Of a DNA stretch of 7,843 nucleotides, positions 1 to 6,056 are shown one piece after another. The notes below the pieces were generated by a model that did no database searches, was not told the origin of the DNA, and saw only the letters and a list, made by a program, of their open reading frames with translations. Source of the DNA: an uncultured Corynebacterium sp. Lineage in GTDB: Bacteria; Actinomycetota; Actinomycetes; Mycobacteriales; Mycobacteriaceae. Made by a program: the position numbers and the translations under genes. Each line of letters starts with the position of its first letter. The first letter of the stretch is position 1. Location: the NCBI RefSeq assembly GCF_937999985.1, contig NZ_CALLDG010000176.1, positions 1 through 7,843 of the forward strand. The letters are read 5' to 3'.

Positions 1-4
1 GGGG

Positions 5-115
5 TGTCCCAAATCTTCCACTCTGTTTTTATAACTAATCTATTTGTGCAGGTCAGGCAATTATGACTATTGGGCTGCAAGTGTGCTTTTTGGCGAAAGT
101 GGAAGATTTGGGACA
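5..115. repeat. MITE-like element with 18-bp perfect terminal inverted repeats
   Basis: The left arm TGTCCCAAATCTTCCACT (5-22) is the exact reverse complement of the right arm AGTGGAAGATTTGGGACA (98-115). The 75 bp between them is visibly more AT-rich than the GC-rich DNA that follows and encodes no convincing protein. A short non-coding segment bounded by perfect inverted repeats fits a miniature inverted-repeat transposable element or a collapsed insertion sequence. I cannot name the family, and the 1-4 and 116-119 flanks show no clear target duplication. A long stem-loop is the alternative reading. The structure is certain; the mobile interpretation is inferred. Confidence 0.5.
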
Positions 116-314
116 TTGGCGTTGTAGCCCGCTCGCGACTGTGGAGCCTGTGGGGCATCAGGGGTGCATGTGGCGTGAGTGGCGTGGGCGGTTCCGGCGC
201 TGTGGAGGCTATTCGGTGGATGTCACGCGGCGGAGGCTGCGTGGTGCATGCCGCCAGGTGGAGGTCGCACGGTGAAAGCCGCGCGGCGCAAGCCACGCGG
301 GGCAGGGCAAAAGA
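116..314. other. GC-rich gap, no supported gene
   Basis: This stretch lies between the inverted-repeat element and the terminator of the cupin gene. The plus strand is G-rich. The open frames across it give low-complexity Arg/Gly/Trp-rich translations that lack a ribosome binding site and any recognisable motif. I see no RNA gene, repeat array or promoter that I could defend. Confidence 0.5.
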
Positions 315-345
315 AAAGTGGCACCTCGCGGGGAGGTGCCACTTT
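315..345 (-). terminator. Rho-independent terminator of the cupin gene
   Basis: A 13-bp perfect stem (315-327 with 333-345) encloses a 5-nt loop. On the minus strand it is followed at once by a T-rich tail (TTTTCTTTT, counting the end of the stem). It begins about 18 nt past the cupin stop codon, the expected position for an intrinsic terminator of that gene. The stem also has A residues on its plus-strand left side, so it is far better as a minus-strand terminator than as a plus-strand one. Confidence 0.85.
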
Positions 346-363
346 CGTCAGATCAACCCAGCT

Positions 364-840
364 CTAGGCGTGCTCGTCGGCCTGCTGCTTCGGCGGCTGA
401 ACGGTCCACTCCGGCGGAACGTCCTTGCCGGACTCCTCGTCCTTCTCCGCCTGCTCGGCGGTCTCCTGAACGATGCCCTTAGCGTGGTGGCTCGGCGCGT
501 AGACCGCGTACACCTGCATCGGCTCGTCACCGGTGTTGATGATGTCGTGCCACACGCCAGCCGGAACCTGCACAGCCCAGCCGTCGGAAACTTCCTGCTG
601 GATGGTCATGTTGTCCTTGTCCGGACCCATGATGCACTTGCCGACACCTGCGTCCAGGCGCAGGAACTGGTCGGTATCGTGGTGCACTTCCAGGCCGATG
701 GAATCGCCAGGCGCGATGGACATGAGGGTCACCTGCAGGTACTTACCCGTCCATGCGGTGGTGCGGTAGTTAGTGTTCTCTCGGGTGGCAGTTTCAATGT
801 CAAAGACATTGGCCTCTGGTCCGTTGTCTACGATCTTCAT
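364..840 (-). CDS. Cupin domain-containing protein
   Basis: This 158-aa protein has one cupin barrel over roughly residues 35-115. Motif 1 is GDSIGLEVHHDTDQFLRLDAG (45-65), written here as G45...H53/H54...Q58...G65, with Gln where classical cupins have Glu. Motif 2 is GWAVQVPAGVWHDIINTG (87-104), with the P-A-G-x-W-H core. H53 or H54, Q58 and H98 are the likely metal ligands, by inference. A charged Glu/Lys tail from about residue 125 follows the barrel. There is no signal peptide or membrane segment, so it is probably cytosolic. The ATG at 840 was chosen over upstream starts because AAGGAG lies 7 nt before it. The family is common in bacteria, but its substrate is not known and I assign no reaction. 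It is a single-gene unit with its own promoter and terminator, divergent from the kinase-like gene. Confidence 0.88.
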   Translation of the reverse strand: MKIVDNGPEANVFDIETATRENTNYRTTAWTGKYLQVTLMSIAPGDSIGLEVHHDTDQFLRLDAGVGKCIMGPDKDNMTIQQEVSDGWAVQVPAGVWHDIINTGDEPMQVYAVYAPSHHAKGIVQETAEQAEKDEESGKDVPPEWTVQPPKQQADEHA

Positions 841-874
841 GATGCTCCTTCCGGTTCGACGACCTTCATCTCCC

Positions 875-903
875 AGTGTAGGCCGGTTTTCCTGGCCTTT
901 CAG
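875..903 (-). promoter_or_regulatory. Candidate sigma-A promoter of the cupin gene
   Basis: On the minus strand CTGAAA (903-898) and TACACT (880-875) are separated by 17 bp, matching the -35 and -10 consensus at four and five or fewer positions respectively. Transcription would begin near 868, leaving a leader of about 28 nt that includes the AAGGAG site. An inverted repeat AGGCC-N9-GGCCT (880-898) occupies the spacer and could be an operator. This rests on pattern reading only. Confidence 0.45.
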
Positions 904-917
904 GCGCCCGCCAGCCC

Positions 918-985
918 GCTGACACAGCAACGCTGTCACGCCGAAGCCACAATGCTGTCACGCCGAAGCCATAACGCTGTAACAC
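918..985. repeat. 22-bp direct repeats between divergent cupin and kinase genes
   Basis: Two adjacent 22-bp units (929-950 and 951-972) differ at only two positions, and a third, partial unit starts at 973. The core GCTGTCAC occurs at 932 and 954, with variants GCTGACAC at 918 and GCTGTAAC at 976, so the last three cores are exactly 22 bp apart, about two helical turns. A small palindrome ACAGC-AAC-GCTGT (924-936) covers the first unit's edge. The array lies upstream of both divergent genes and runs into the kinase promoter zone, which suggests a regulator binding array. A slipped duplication with no function is the alternative. Confidence 0.6.
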
Positions 986-992
986 TGGGGGC

Positions 993-1823
993 ATGGCTAC
1001 TTCTGACATTTATTGGAAAGCTAACCCCGACCGCCCCGGCGCTTGGGAGGTCGCGGGCCTGCGCTGGCTCGCCGAAGCTCCGGGCGGCGCCCCGGTTGTT
1101 TCTGTTCACAAGCATGATGCTCGTGGGTTGGGGATCGATCGGGTAGAGCCTATGACGCCCACACGCGCCATGGCCGAGGATTTCGGCCGAAAGCTGGCGG
1201 CCACGCATGCTGCGGGGGCGCCCCATTTCGGGTTCTCGCCGACGGGGGAGTCCGGATTTCAAGGCCCTAACGACATCCTCTTGGAGCTTCCCCTGAAACC
1301 CTTCGAAAGCTGGGGAGAGTTCTACGCGGACGTGTGCCTGTCTCCGCTGGTTGCGCGGGTCTTCGGTGGAACCTCGGCAGCCGAGAACTCGGGGACTGGC
1401 GCCGGGAGCGCCACCGCGGACGTTCCCGCCGAGGTCTCCCGGCTGCTGGAGGCCCTGCGCGCCGAGCAGCTGGACGACGGCACACCTCCGGCCCGTATCC
1501 ACGGCGACCTGTGGGCGGGGAATGTGCTGTGGGGGAAGGTGGCGTCAAGAAATATAGAAGGGGCAATCCTCATCGACCCGAGCGCGCATGGCGGCCATCC
1601 GCGCGCGGACCTGGCGGCGCTGCGGCTCTTCGGCGCGCCGCACCTGAGTAGCATCGAGGGCGCGTATTTCGAGGCCAGCCCGCACGTGGATGGCTGGGGG
1701 ACGGGTGCACAGAGCGTGGACCTGCACCAACAACACCTGCTGTGGCTGCATGCGGCGGTCTTCGGCGGCAGTTACATCGGGGAGGCCGTTGCGGGCGCGG
1801 GGCGCGTGGTGCGCGAGCTGTGA
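993..1823 (+). CDS. Fructosamine kinase family protein (FN3K-like phosphotransferase)
   Basis: This 276-aa protein has the aminoglycoside-phosphotransferase/protein-kinase-like fold of the fructosamine kinase family. Visible landmarks are a putative nucleotide-binding Lys at K9 (IYWKA), the EVAGLRWLAE helix (19-28) with E19, a central WGEFYADVCLSPL segment (107-119), the catalytic loop RIHGDLWAGNVLW (168-180) and the metal-binding DP at 195-196 in ILIDPSAHGGHPRADLAALRLFG (192-214). Family members phosphorylate ketosamines such as fructosyl-lysine using ATP and so help reverse glycation. The actual substrate here is inferred from the family. A Gly/Ser/Ala-rich stretch (about 127-142) looks like a variable surface loop. 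The ATG at 993 is the first start after an in-frame stop at 972 and has no Shine-Dalgarno. A hexamer TGTAAC at 978-983 would put the transcript start near the ATG, so leaderless translation is likely. Confidence 0.87.
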   Translation: MATSDIYWKANPDRPGAWEVAGLRWLAEAPGGAPVVSVHKHDARGLGIDRVEPMTPTRAMAEDFGRKLAATHAAGAPHFGFSPTGESGFQGPNDILLELPLKPFESWGEFYADVCLSPLVARVFGGTSAAENSGTGAGSATADVPAEVSRLLEALRAEQLDDGTPPARIHGDLWAGNVLWGKVASRNIEGAILIDPSAHGGHPRADLAALRLFGAPHLSSIEGAYFEASPHVDGWGTGAQSVDLHQQHLLWLHAAVFGGSYIGEAVAGAGRVVREL

Positions 1824-1911
1824 CGCGCAGGCGGGGCGCGCGGCGTGTGAGCTGTGAGCCGCCGCCAGCGGAAGTGCTGTAGGGGATCCGACGGAGTACA
1901 GTCATAGTTCG

Positions 1912-1954
1912 GACAAAACCGCATGATTTGCTTTTCTAATTTTTAGTGAAGGAG
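1912..1954 (+). promoter_or_regulatory. Candidate promoter and ribosome binding site of the YkvI-like gene
   Basis: A strong Shine-Dalgarno GAAGGAG (1948-1954) lies 10 nt before a GTG start at 1965 and decides that start. The AT-rich stretch just upstream contains TCTAAT (1935-1940) as the best -10 candidate. The matching -35 is weak: CGGACA at 1910-1915 leaves a 19-bp spacer. CATGAT at 1922-1927 is a second -10 possibility. The ribosome binding site is well supported; the promoter is tentative. Confidence 0.4.
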
Positions 1955-1964
1955 TTTCTTCAGC

Positions 1965-3209
1965 GTGAAGAGAACATTCTCTATCGCCATGGCCTTCGTC
2001 GGGCTGACCGTCGGCGCGGGCTTTGCAACTGGCCAAGCAGTCATCCAATACTTCATTTCCTTTGGCCTCAACGGTATCTGGGGCGCGGTGCTGGCCGGCA
2101 TCGTCATGGCCCTCGCAGGTAGCGTGATCCTGCAGGTCGGCAGCTACTTCCTGGCCGACGAGCACCGCATGGTGTTCCGCAACGTCGCGCACCCCATTGT
2201 CTCGCGGTTCTTGGATGTCTCCGTGACGATCACCCTGTTCGCCGTTGGTTTCGTGATGCTCGCCGGCGCGGGCTCCAACCTGGAGCAACAGTTCGGCCTC
2301 CCCGCCTGGGCGGGCGCGCTGTTAATGACGGGCGTGGTGCTGGCCGCCGGAATGTTGGACGTGGAGAAGGTCAGCCAGGTCATTGGCGCGCTGACCCCGC
2401 TGATCATCATCGCGGTGGTGTTCGCCTTCGTGTACACGATGATCAACATGCCCTCCGACCCCTCGCATCTGAACGAGATTGCGATGGCGGAAGAGTCGCC
2501 GGTTTCCCCGTGGTTCGTCTCCGCTCTGAACTACAACGGCCTGGCGCTGCTGCTGGGTGTTTCCATGTCCCTGGTGATCGGCGGTAACTACGCCTCCCCG
2601 AAGGAGGCCGGTGTGGGCGGCCTGATGGGTGGCGTGCTGTACACCGTCATGCTGATCATCGCCGCGATCACCCTGTACCTGAACATCGAGACCGTCCAGG
2701 GCAGCGACGTGCCGATGCTCGCGATGATGGACGACATCAGCCCGGTGCTGGGCGTGATCATGGCGATCATCATCTTCTTCATGATCTTCAACACCGCGAT
2801 TGGCATGTTCTATGCGCTGGGTAAGCGTCTGACCGCCAGCACCGACAAGTCCTTCCGTCCGGTGTTTATCGTGGTGACGCTCATTGGCTACGGCATCAGC
2901 TTCGTGGGCTTCGATACCCTCATGACCTACGTCTACCCGGTGATTGGCTACATCGGCCTGGTGATGATCGTCGTGATGATCGCCTGGTGGCTTCGCTCCC
3001 GCACGGACATTTTTGCGGAGTCCAACCGCCGCGACCGCATCCACGAGCTCGCCCACGCCCGCGAGCACGACGAAGAACAGTACACCGACGAGGATCGCCA
3101 GGAACTGCGCAAGCTGGTCGGCGAGTCCAACATCGAAGACAAGGAGCTTCACCGGACCATCACCGATGAGGTGAAGAGCGAGATCCCCGACGAGGAGCTC
3201 GAAAAGTAG
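1965..3209 (+). CDS. YkvI-family (COG3949) multi-pass membrane transporter
   Basis: This 414-aa integral membrane protein has about ten hydrophobic segments, near residues 5-24, 33-58, 85-105, 113-130, 138-160, 188-207, 217-240, 259-286, 298-316 and 324-344. The first helix carries FVGLTVGAGFATGQ (11-24), the glycine-broken first-helix pattern typical of LeuT-fold/APC-superfamily transporters. The overall layout matches the YkvI group, often annotated as putative branched-chain amino-acid or uncharacterised permeases; no substrate has been firmly established, and none is assigned here. After the last helix comes a highly charged C-terminal tail (about 346-414) rich in Glu, Asp, Arg and Lys, probably cytosolic. 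The gene starts with GTG at 1965 behind GAAGGAG. It stands alone: 141 nt follow the kinase gene and 80 nt precede the DUF421 gene, which has its own -10. No clear terminator follows it. Confidence 0.82.
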   Translation: MKRTFSIAMAFVGLTVGAGFATGQAVIQYFISFGLNGIWGAVLAGIVMALAGSVILQVGSYFLADEHRMVFRNVAHPIVSRFLDVSVTITLFAVGFVMLAGAGSNLEQQFGLPAWAGALLMTGVVLAAGMLDVEKVSQVIGALTPLIIIAVVFAFVYTMINMPSDPSHLNEIAMAEESPVSPWFVSALNYNGLALLLGVSMSLVIGGNYASPKEAGVGGLMGGVLYTVMLIIAAITLYLNIETVQGSDVPMLAMMDDISPVLGVIMAIIIFFMIFNTAIGMFYALGKRLTASTDKSFRPVFIVVTLIGYGISFVGFDTLMTYVYPVIGYIGLVMIVVMIAWWLRSRTDIFAESNRRDRIHELAHAREHDEEQYTDEDRQELRKLVGESNIEDKELHRTITDEVKSEIPDEELEK

Positions 3210-3275
3210 CGCACCCGCGCGCACTGCACCGAACACCCGCCATGCGCCCGGTGCGCCGTGCCCTCTACCTGGGCG

Positions 3276-3281
3276 TACAAT
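3276..3281 (+). promoter_or_regulatory. -10 hexamer of a probable leaderless promoter for the DUF421 gene
   Basis: TACAAT at 3276-3281 differs from the consensus by one base, and the ATG at 3290 begins 9 nt downstream of its last base. Transcription would therefore start at or within a few bases of the start codon, giving a leaderless or nearly leaderless mRNA. No convincing -35 element is seen at the usual distance. Confidence 0.5.
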
Positions 3282-3289
3282 GAGTATCC

Positions 3290-3901
3290 ATGTTTGGCGG
3301 GATGCATGAATCACTCACGACGGTTGCGATAAGCGCGGCGGATTTCACCCCGCCGCAGGGGTGGGGGCCGGTGCTGAAGGAACAGCTCGGCATTGATTTG
3401 TGGCGCATCCCGGTGGTCATGGTCGCCGCCGTGGGTATCTATTTGACGTTCCTGGTGGCGGTGCGGCTGTTTGGGCAGCGCATCCTCAGCCCGCTGGGCG
3501 GCTTTGATGCCGTCGTTATTTTTATGTTCGGCGCCGTCGCGGGCCGTGCTGTTCTGGGCCACCCGCCGTCGCTGGCCGCGGGCGTGATCGGCCTGCTCAC
3601 ACTCATGGGTATGGAGGCCCTCTTCGGCGTCGTGCAGGACGTCGTGGCCTTGCGCCGCACCATTAACCCGCCGCCGACGGTGCTGATTGCCCATGGTGAG
3701 GTGCTGGAGGAGACTCTGCAGCGCAACCACATTACCGAGACCGCGATCGCTACGGCCGCGCGCAAGGCGGGGGTGCGCGACTTTAGCGAGGTCGCGTGCA
3801 TGATTCTGGAATCCAACGGGTCGATCTCTACCCTGCGCGCGGGGGAGAAGATCGACCCGGATTTGTTGCTGGGGGTCGAAGGCGCCGAGAAGGTTTTGTG
3901 A
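3290..3901 (+). CDS. DUF421 (YetF-domain) membrane protein
   Basis: This 203-aa protein matches the DUF421/YetF layout. Three hydrophobic segments lie near residues 38-58, 72-89 and 93-115, with the conserved-looking RLFGQRILSPLGGFDAVV (59-76) linking the first two. A soluble C-terminal alpha/beta domain (about 127-200) begins PPPTVLIAHGEVLEETLQ. The domain probably faces the cytosol. The family is widespread in bacteria, including multiple paralogs in Bacillus spores, but its molecular function is unsettled and I assign none. The start at 3290 is preferred over the nearby in-frame ATG at 3302, because the TACAAT -10 fits a leaderless start at 3290, although neither start has a Shine-Dalgarno. 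Its stop lies only 22 bp from the stop of the convergent YhgE-like gene, with no clear terminator between them. Confidence 0.85.
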   Translation: MFGGMHESLTTVAISAADFTPPQGWGPVLKEQLGIDLWRIPVVMVAAVGIYLTFLVAVRLFGQRILSPLGGFDAVVIFMFGAVAGRAVLGHPPSLAAGVIGLLTLMGMEALFGVVQDVVALRRTINPPPTVLIAHGEVLEETLQRNHITETAIATAARKAGVRDFSEVACMILESNGSISTLRAGEKIDPDLLLGVEGAEKVL

Positions 3902-3923
3902 CGCCCCCTCGTCCCACCGAACC

Positions 3924-6056
3924 TTAAGCGTTCAGCACCGGGTGCAGTCGCTTCATGGTCCACGTTTGCTGGCTGCGGGCCGATAGCGTGGTGACCAGGA
4001 AGCAGCCGAGGCCGACGAGGAAGAGTACTCCCACTGCGATCGGTAGGCGTTCGTCGTAGAAGCCGTAGATCAGCTGCCTGAAGCCGTTGACTGTGTACGT
4101 CATTGGGTCGAACGGATGCAGGAATTGGAAGAATTTGTTTTGGGTCTCGACTGGATAGAGGCCTCCCGAGGCGACGATCATCAGCATGAGTATCGCCAGG
4201 GCGGCCACGCGGCCGGGTCCGGGGCCGAGGAACGCAATGAACATTTGGTTCATCAGCATCCACACCAGTGCCACGAGGGCGGCGAAGAAGAATAGCCCCG
4301 GCAGGTTATCGACATCCATGCCCACGCCCCAGACGGTCACGCCGACCACGACGGCTGCCTGGCCGATGGCGAGTAGGCCGGTCGGCAGGAAGCCGGAGAG
4401 CGCCGCACGCCAGGAGTGCACGCCGGAGTTGACGGTGCGGGCCTGCAGCGGCTTGATCATCACGTAGACCATGATGCCGCCGATGAACAGTGCCATGCTG
4501 AAGAAGAACGGTGCCATGCCGGCGCCGAAGGTGTGGGTGCCGGAATCGTTGTCGCTCTTCAGATCCACCGGCCCGCCGATGGTGGAGGCGGTGGCCAGGC
4601 GCTGGCCTTCGTTCCAATTCGGAACCTGCTTGGAGCCATCGGAGAGCTTGGTGTGGAGTTCGGAGGCGCCGTCATCCAGCTTGGCGGTGCCGTCCTTGGC
4701 CTTGCCGGTGCCCTCGGCGAGCTTGTCCGCACCGTCCTTGAGCTTGGTGTTGCCGTCGTCCAGCTTGATCACGCCGTCCTTTAGCTTGCCTGCGCCGTCG
4801 GAGGCTTCGCCCATCTTCTCATCGAGCGTCTGCGCGCCGTCGTTGAGCTTGTTCACGCCGTCCTGTAGCTGCTTGAACTGTCCAGGCAGGCCCTTTAGCT
4901 CGGTCACGCCGTTGCGCAGTGGCGCGTTCGGGTCGTTGAGCTGGTAGGACAGTTGTGCGCTGCCGTCAGCCAGGCGCTTCAGGTCCGAGGCGTTCTGCGA
5001 CTTCGGGCCGAGGCCCTGCGTCTCCAGGGCGAAGGCGACCTTGTCCAGCTCGTCAGCTGCGGTGATGGCGGCGGGCACGCCGGTGCCGCGCAGGTCGCGG
5101 GAGAGCCCACGCAGCTTGACCGCGTGGTCGCCCTGGGCCTTGGTCACACCGCCCAGTTTGGTGTTGAGCTGCTGCACTCCGTCGTTGACCTGGCTTGCTC
5201 CGTCGCCGAGTTTATTGACGCCATCTTCCAGCTGATTGAGCTTTCCGGCCTTGCCGTTGAGCTTGTCAGCCGCAGCGTTCACCTTCGTGGCGAGCTCGTC
5301 AGTACCGTCGGCTAGTTTCCCTGAACCGTCGTGGAGTTGGACGAGTCCGTCATCCAGATCGGTTGCGCCCTTGCGCAGCTTGCCGGAACCGTCCTTGGCG
5401 GTGGCCAGGCCGTCGGCGAGCTTGTTGGCGCCGTCGTCCAATTGGATAGACCCGTCCTTCAGTTCGGCGGTGCCGTCGGCGAGCTTGCCGGCGCCGATCG
5501 CAGCCTTCTGCATGCCGGAGCCGGCATCAACGACGCCGACGAGGACTTTGTCCACAGCCTCTGCACTGATCTTGTCGCCGACCACGCTGATGACCTCACG
5601 CATGACGTTCTGGCCGATCATGGTGGACAGGTAGCCGTTCGCGTCGTTGTAAGTGCTGATGAGGTTGGCTTTCTCCGGGTTATCGGAGGTGGGGGAAGCC
5701 ACCGCTTCGGAGAAGTTTTCCGGCAGTTCGAGAGAGAAGTAGTATTGGCCGGATTCCACGCCCTTGCGGGCATCTTCGGCATCCGTTTCGATCCAGCTGA
5801 TCTGGTCGTTGTCCTTTAATCCTTCGATTACCGTGTCGCCGGCGCGCAGTTCCTCGCCCTCAACGTTGGTTCCCTTGTCACTGTTCACCAGGGCAACGGG
5901 GAGGCTGTTCAGGTTCCCGAAGGGGTTCCAGAATGCCCACAGGTAGAGGGCGGAGTACAGCAGCGGCATAAGCACAAGGATGACAAGTGCGGCTCGGGTG
6001 AGCCGGTTGCGCTTGAAACTGCGGATTTCGCTGTTGAGTTTGAAACCGGCAAGCAT
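3924..6056 (-). CDS. YhgE/Pip-family membrane protein with heptad-repeat extracellular domain
   Basis: This 710-aa protein has the architecture of the YhgE/Pip (phage infection protein) family. One N-terminal membrane helix (about 21-43) is followed by the typical LPVALVNSDKG (52-62), then a large soluble domain to about residue 510. Five C-terminal helices follow (about 513-534, 553-577, 583-609, 614-634 and 672-692), with HPFDPMTYTVNGFRQLIYG at 647-665. The C-terminal part resembles ABC-2-type permeases. The soluble region carries G-x-x-x-L-x-D heptads in three blocks: 188-257, 279-299 and 400-469. Relatives include Lactococcus Pip and Bacillus YueB/YhgE, some of which are phage receptors or type VII secretion parts. 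The transported substrate is unknown, and secretion or cell-envelope work is inference. The start overlaps the upstream gene's stop by 1 nt (TAATG), and AAGGAG lies about 7 nt before it, so translation is coupled to the ABC-like gene. Confidence 0.87.
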   Translation of the reverse strand: MLAGFKLNSEIRSFKRNRLTRAALVILVLMPLLYSALYLWAFWNPFGNLNSLPVALVNSDKGTNVEGEELRAGDTVIEGLKDNDQISWIETDAEDARKGVESGQYYFSLELPENFSEAVASPTSDNPEKANLISTYNDANGYLSTMIGQNVMREVISVVGDKISAEAVDKVLVGVVDAGSGMQKAAIGAGKLADGTAELKDGSIQLDDGANKLADGLATAKDGSGKLRKGATDLDDGLVQLHDGSGKLADGTDELATKVNAAADKLNGKAGKLNQLEDGVNKLGDGASQVNDGVQQLNTKLGGVTKAQGDHAVKLRGLSRDLRGTGVPAAITAADELDKVAFALETQGLGPKSQNASDLKRLADGSAQLSYQLNDPNAPLRNGVTELKGLPGQFKQLQDGVNKLNDGAQTLDEKMGEASDGAGKLKDGVIKLDDGNTKLKDGADKLAEGTGKAKDGTAKLDDGASELHTKLSDGSKQVPNWNEGQRLATASTIGGPVDLKSDNDSGTHTFGAGMAPFFFSMALFIGGIMVYVMIKPLQARTVNSGVHSWRAALSGFLPTGLLAIGQAAVVVGVTVWGVGMDVDNLPGLFFFAALVALVWMLMNQMFIAFLGPGPGRVAALAILMLMIVASGGLYPVETQNKFFQFLHPFDPMTYTVNGFRQLIYGFYDERLPIAVGVLFLVGLGCFLVTTLSARSQQTWTMKRLHPVLNA
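4650..4859 (-). repeat. Coding heptad repeat block 3 in the YhgE-like gene
   Basis: Residues 400-469 of the protein form ten 7-residue units, nine of which begin with Gly, such as GVNKLND, GAGKLKD, GVIKLDD and GTAKLDD. The exception is KMGEASD at 414-420. Each unit corresponds to a degenerate 21-bp DNA repeat. Leu and Asp hold fixed positions while the other residues vary, so the constraint appears to be on protein structure and not on DNA. Confidence 0.8.
5160..5222 (-). repeat. Coding heptad repeat block 2 in the YhgE-like gene
   Basis: Residues 279-299 form three heptads (GVNKLGD, GASQVND, GVQQLNT) of the same G-x-x-x-L-x-D type as the two larger blocks, lying between them. This short block sits after a charged linker (about 258-278) and before a less regular segment. 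Confidence 0.7.
5286..5495 (-). repeat. Coding heptad repeat block 1 in the YhgE-like gene
   Basis: Residues 188-257 form ten uninterrupted 7-residue units with Gly first, mostly Leu fifth and Asp seventh, such as GAGKLAD, GTAELKD, GSIQLDD and GANKLAD. Regular heptads with one hydrophobic position suggest a long amphipathic helix or helical bundle outside the membrane. The periodicity is seen directly; the fold is inferred. Confidence 0.8.

Noticed and set aside
918..985. A CRISPR array
   Set aside because: The 22-bp units are directly adjacent with no unique spacers, so this is a short tandem repeat and not a CRISPR array.
70..1146. A long plus-strand open frame (358 codons) across the cupin gene and the start of the kinase gene
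   Set aside because: It runs antisense to a cupin with clear motifs and SD, overlaps the kinase gene in another frame, and its translation is low-complexity with no domain. It reflects high GC content.
1830..1870. GC-rich small stems after the kinase-family gene
   Set aside because: The arms are only about 5 bp and there is no T run; random pairing in GC-rich DNA explains them.
3209..3256. A possible stem between the YkvI-like stop and the DUF421 promoter (GCGCACC with GGTGCGC)
   Set aside because: The arms are about 34 nt apart and no T tract follows, so it is not a convincing terminator.
2322..3314. A 330-codon minus-strand open frame across the YkvI-like gene
   Set aside because: It is the antisense shadow of a membrane-protein gene, giving a His/Asp/Arg-rich translation with no membrane segments or motif and no SD.
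3439..4263. A 274-codon minus-strand frame spanning the convergent gene ends
   Set aside because: It overlaps both real genes in another frame or strand, and its Arg/Pro/Thr-rich translation matches no family.
4416..5819. Plus-strand frames opposite the heptad repeats
   Set aside because: The regular 21-bp coding repeats of the YhgE-like gene keep the complementary frames open; their Leu/Val/Ser-rich periodic translations are a mirror of that.
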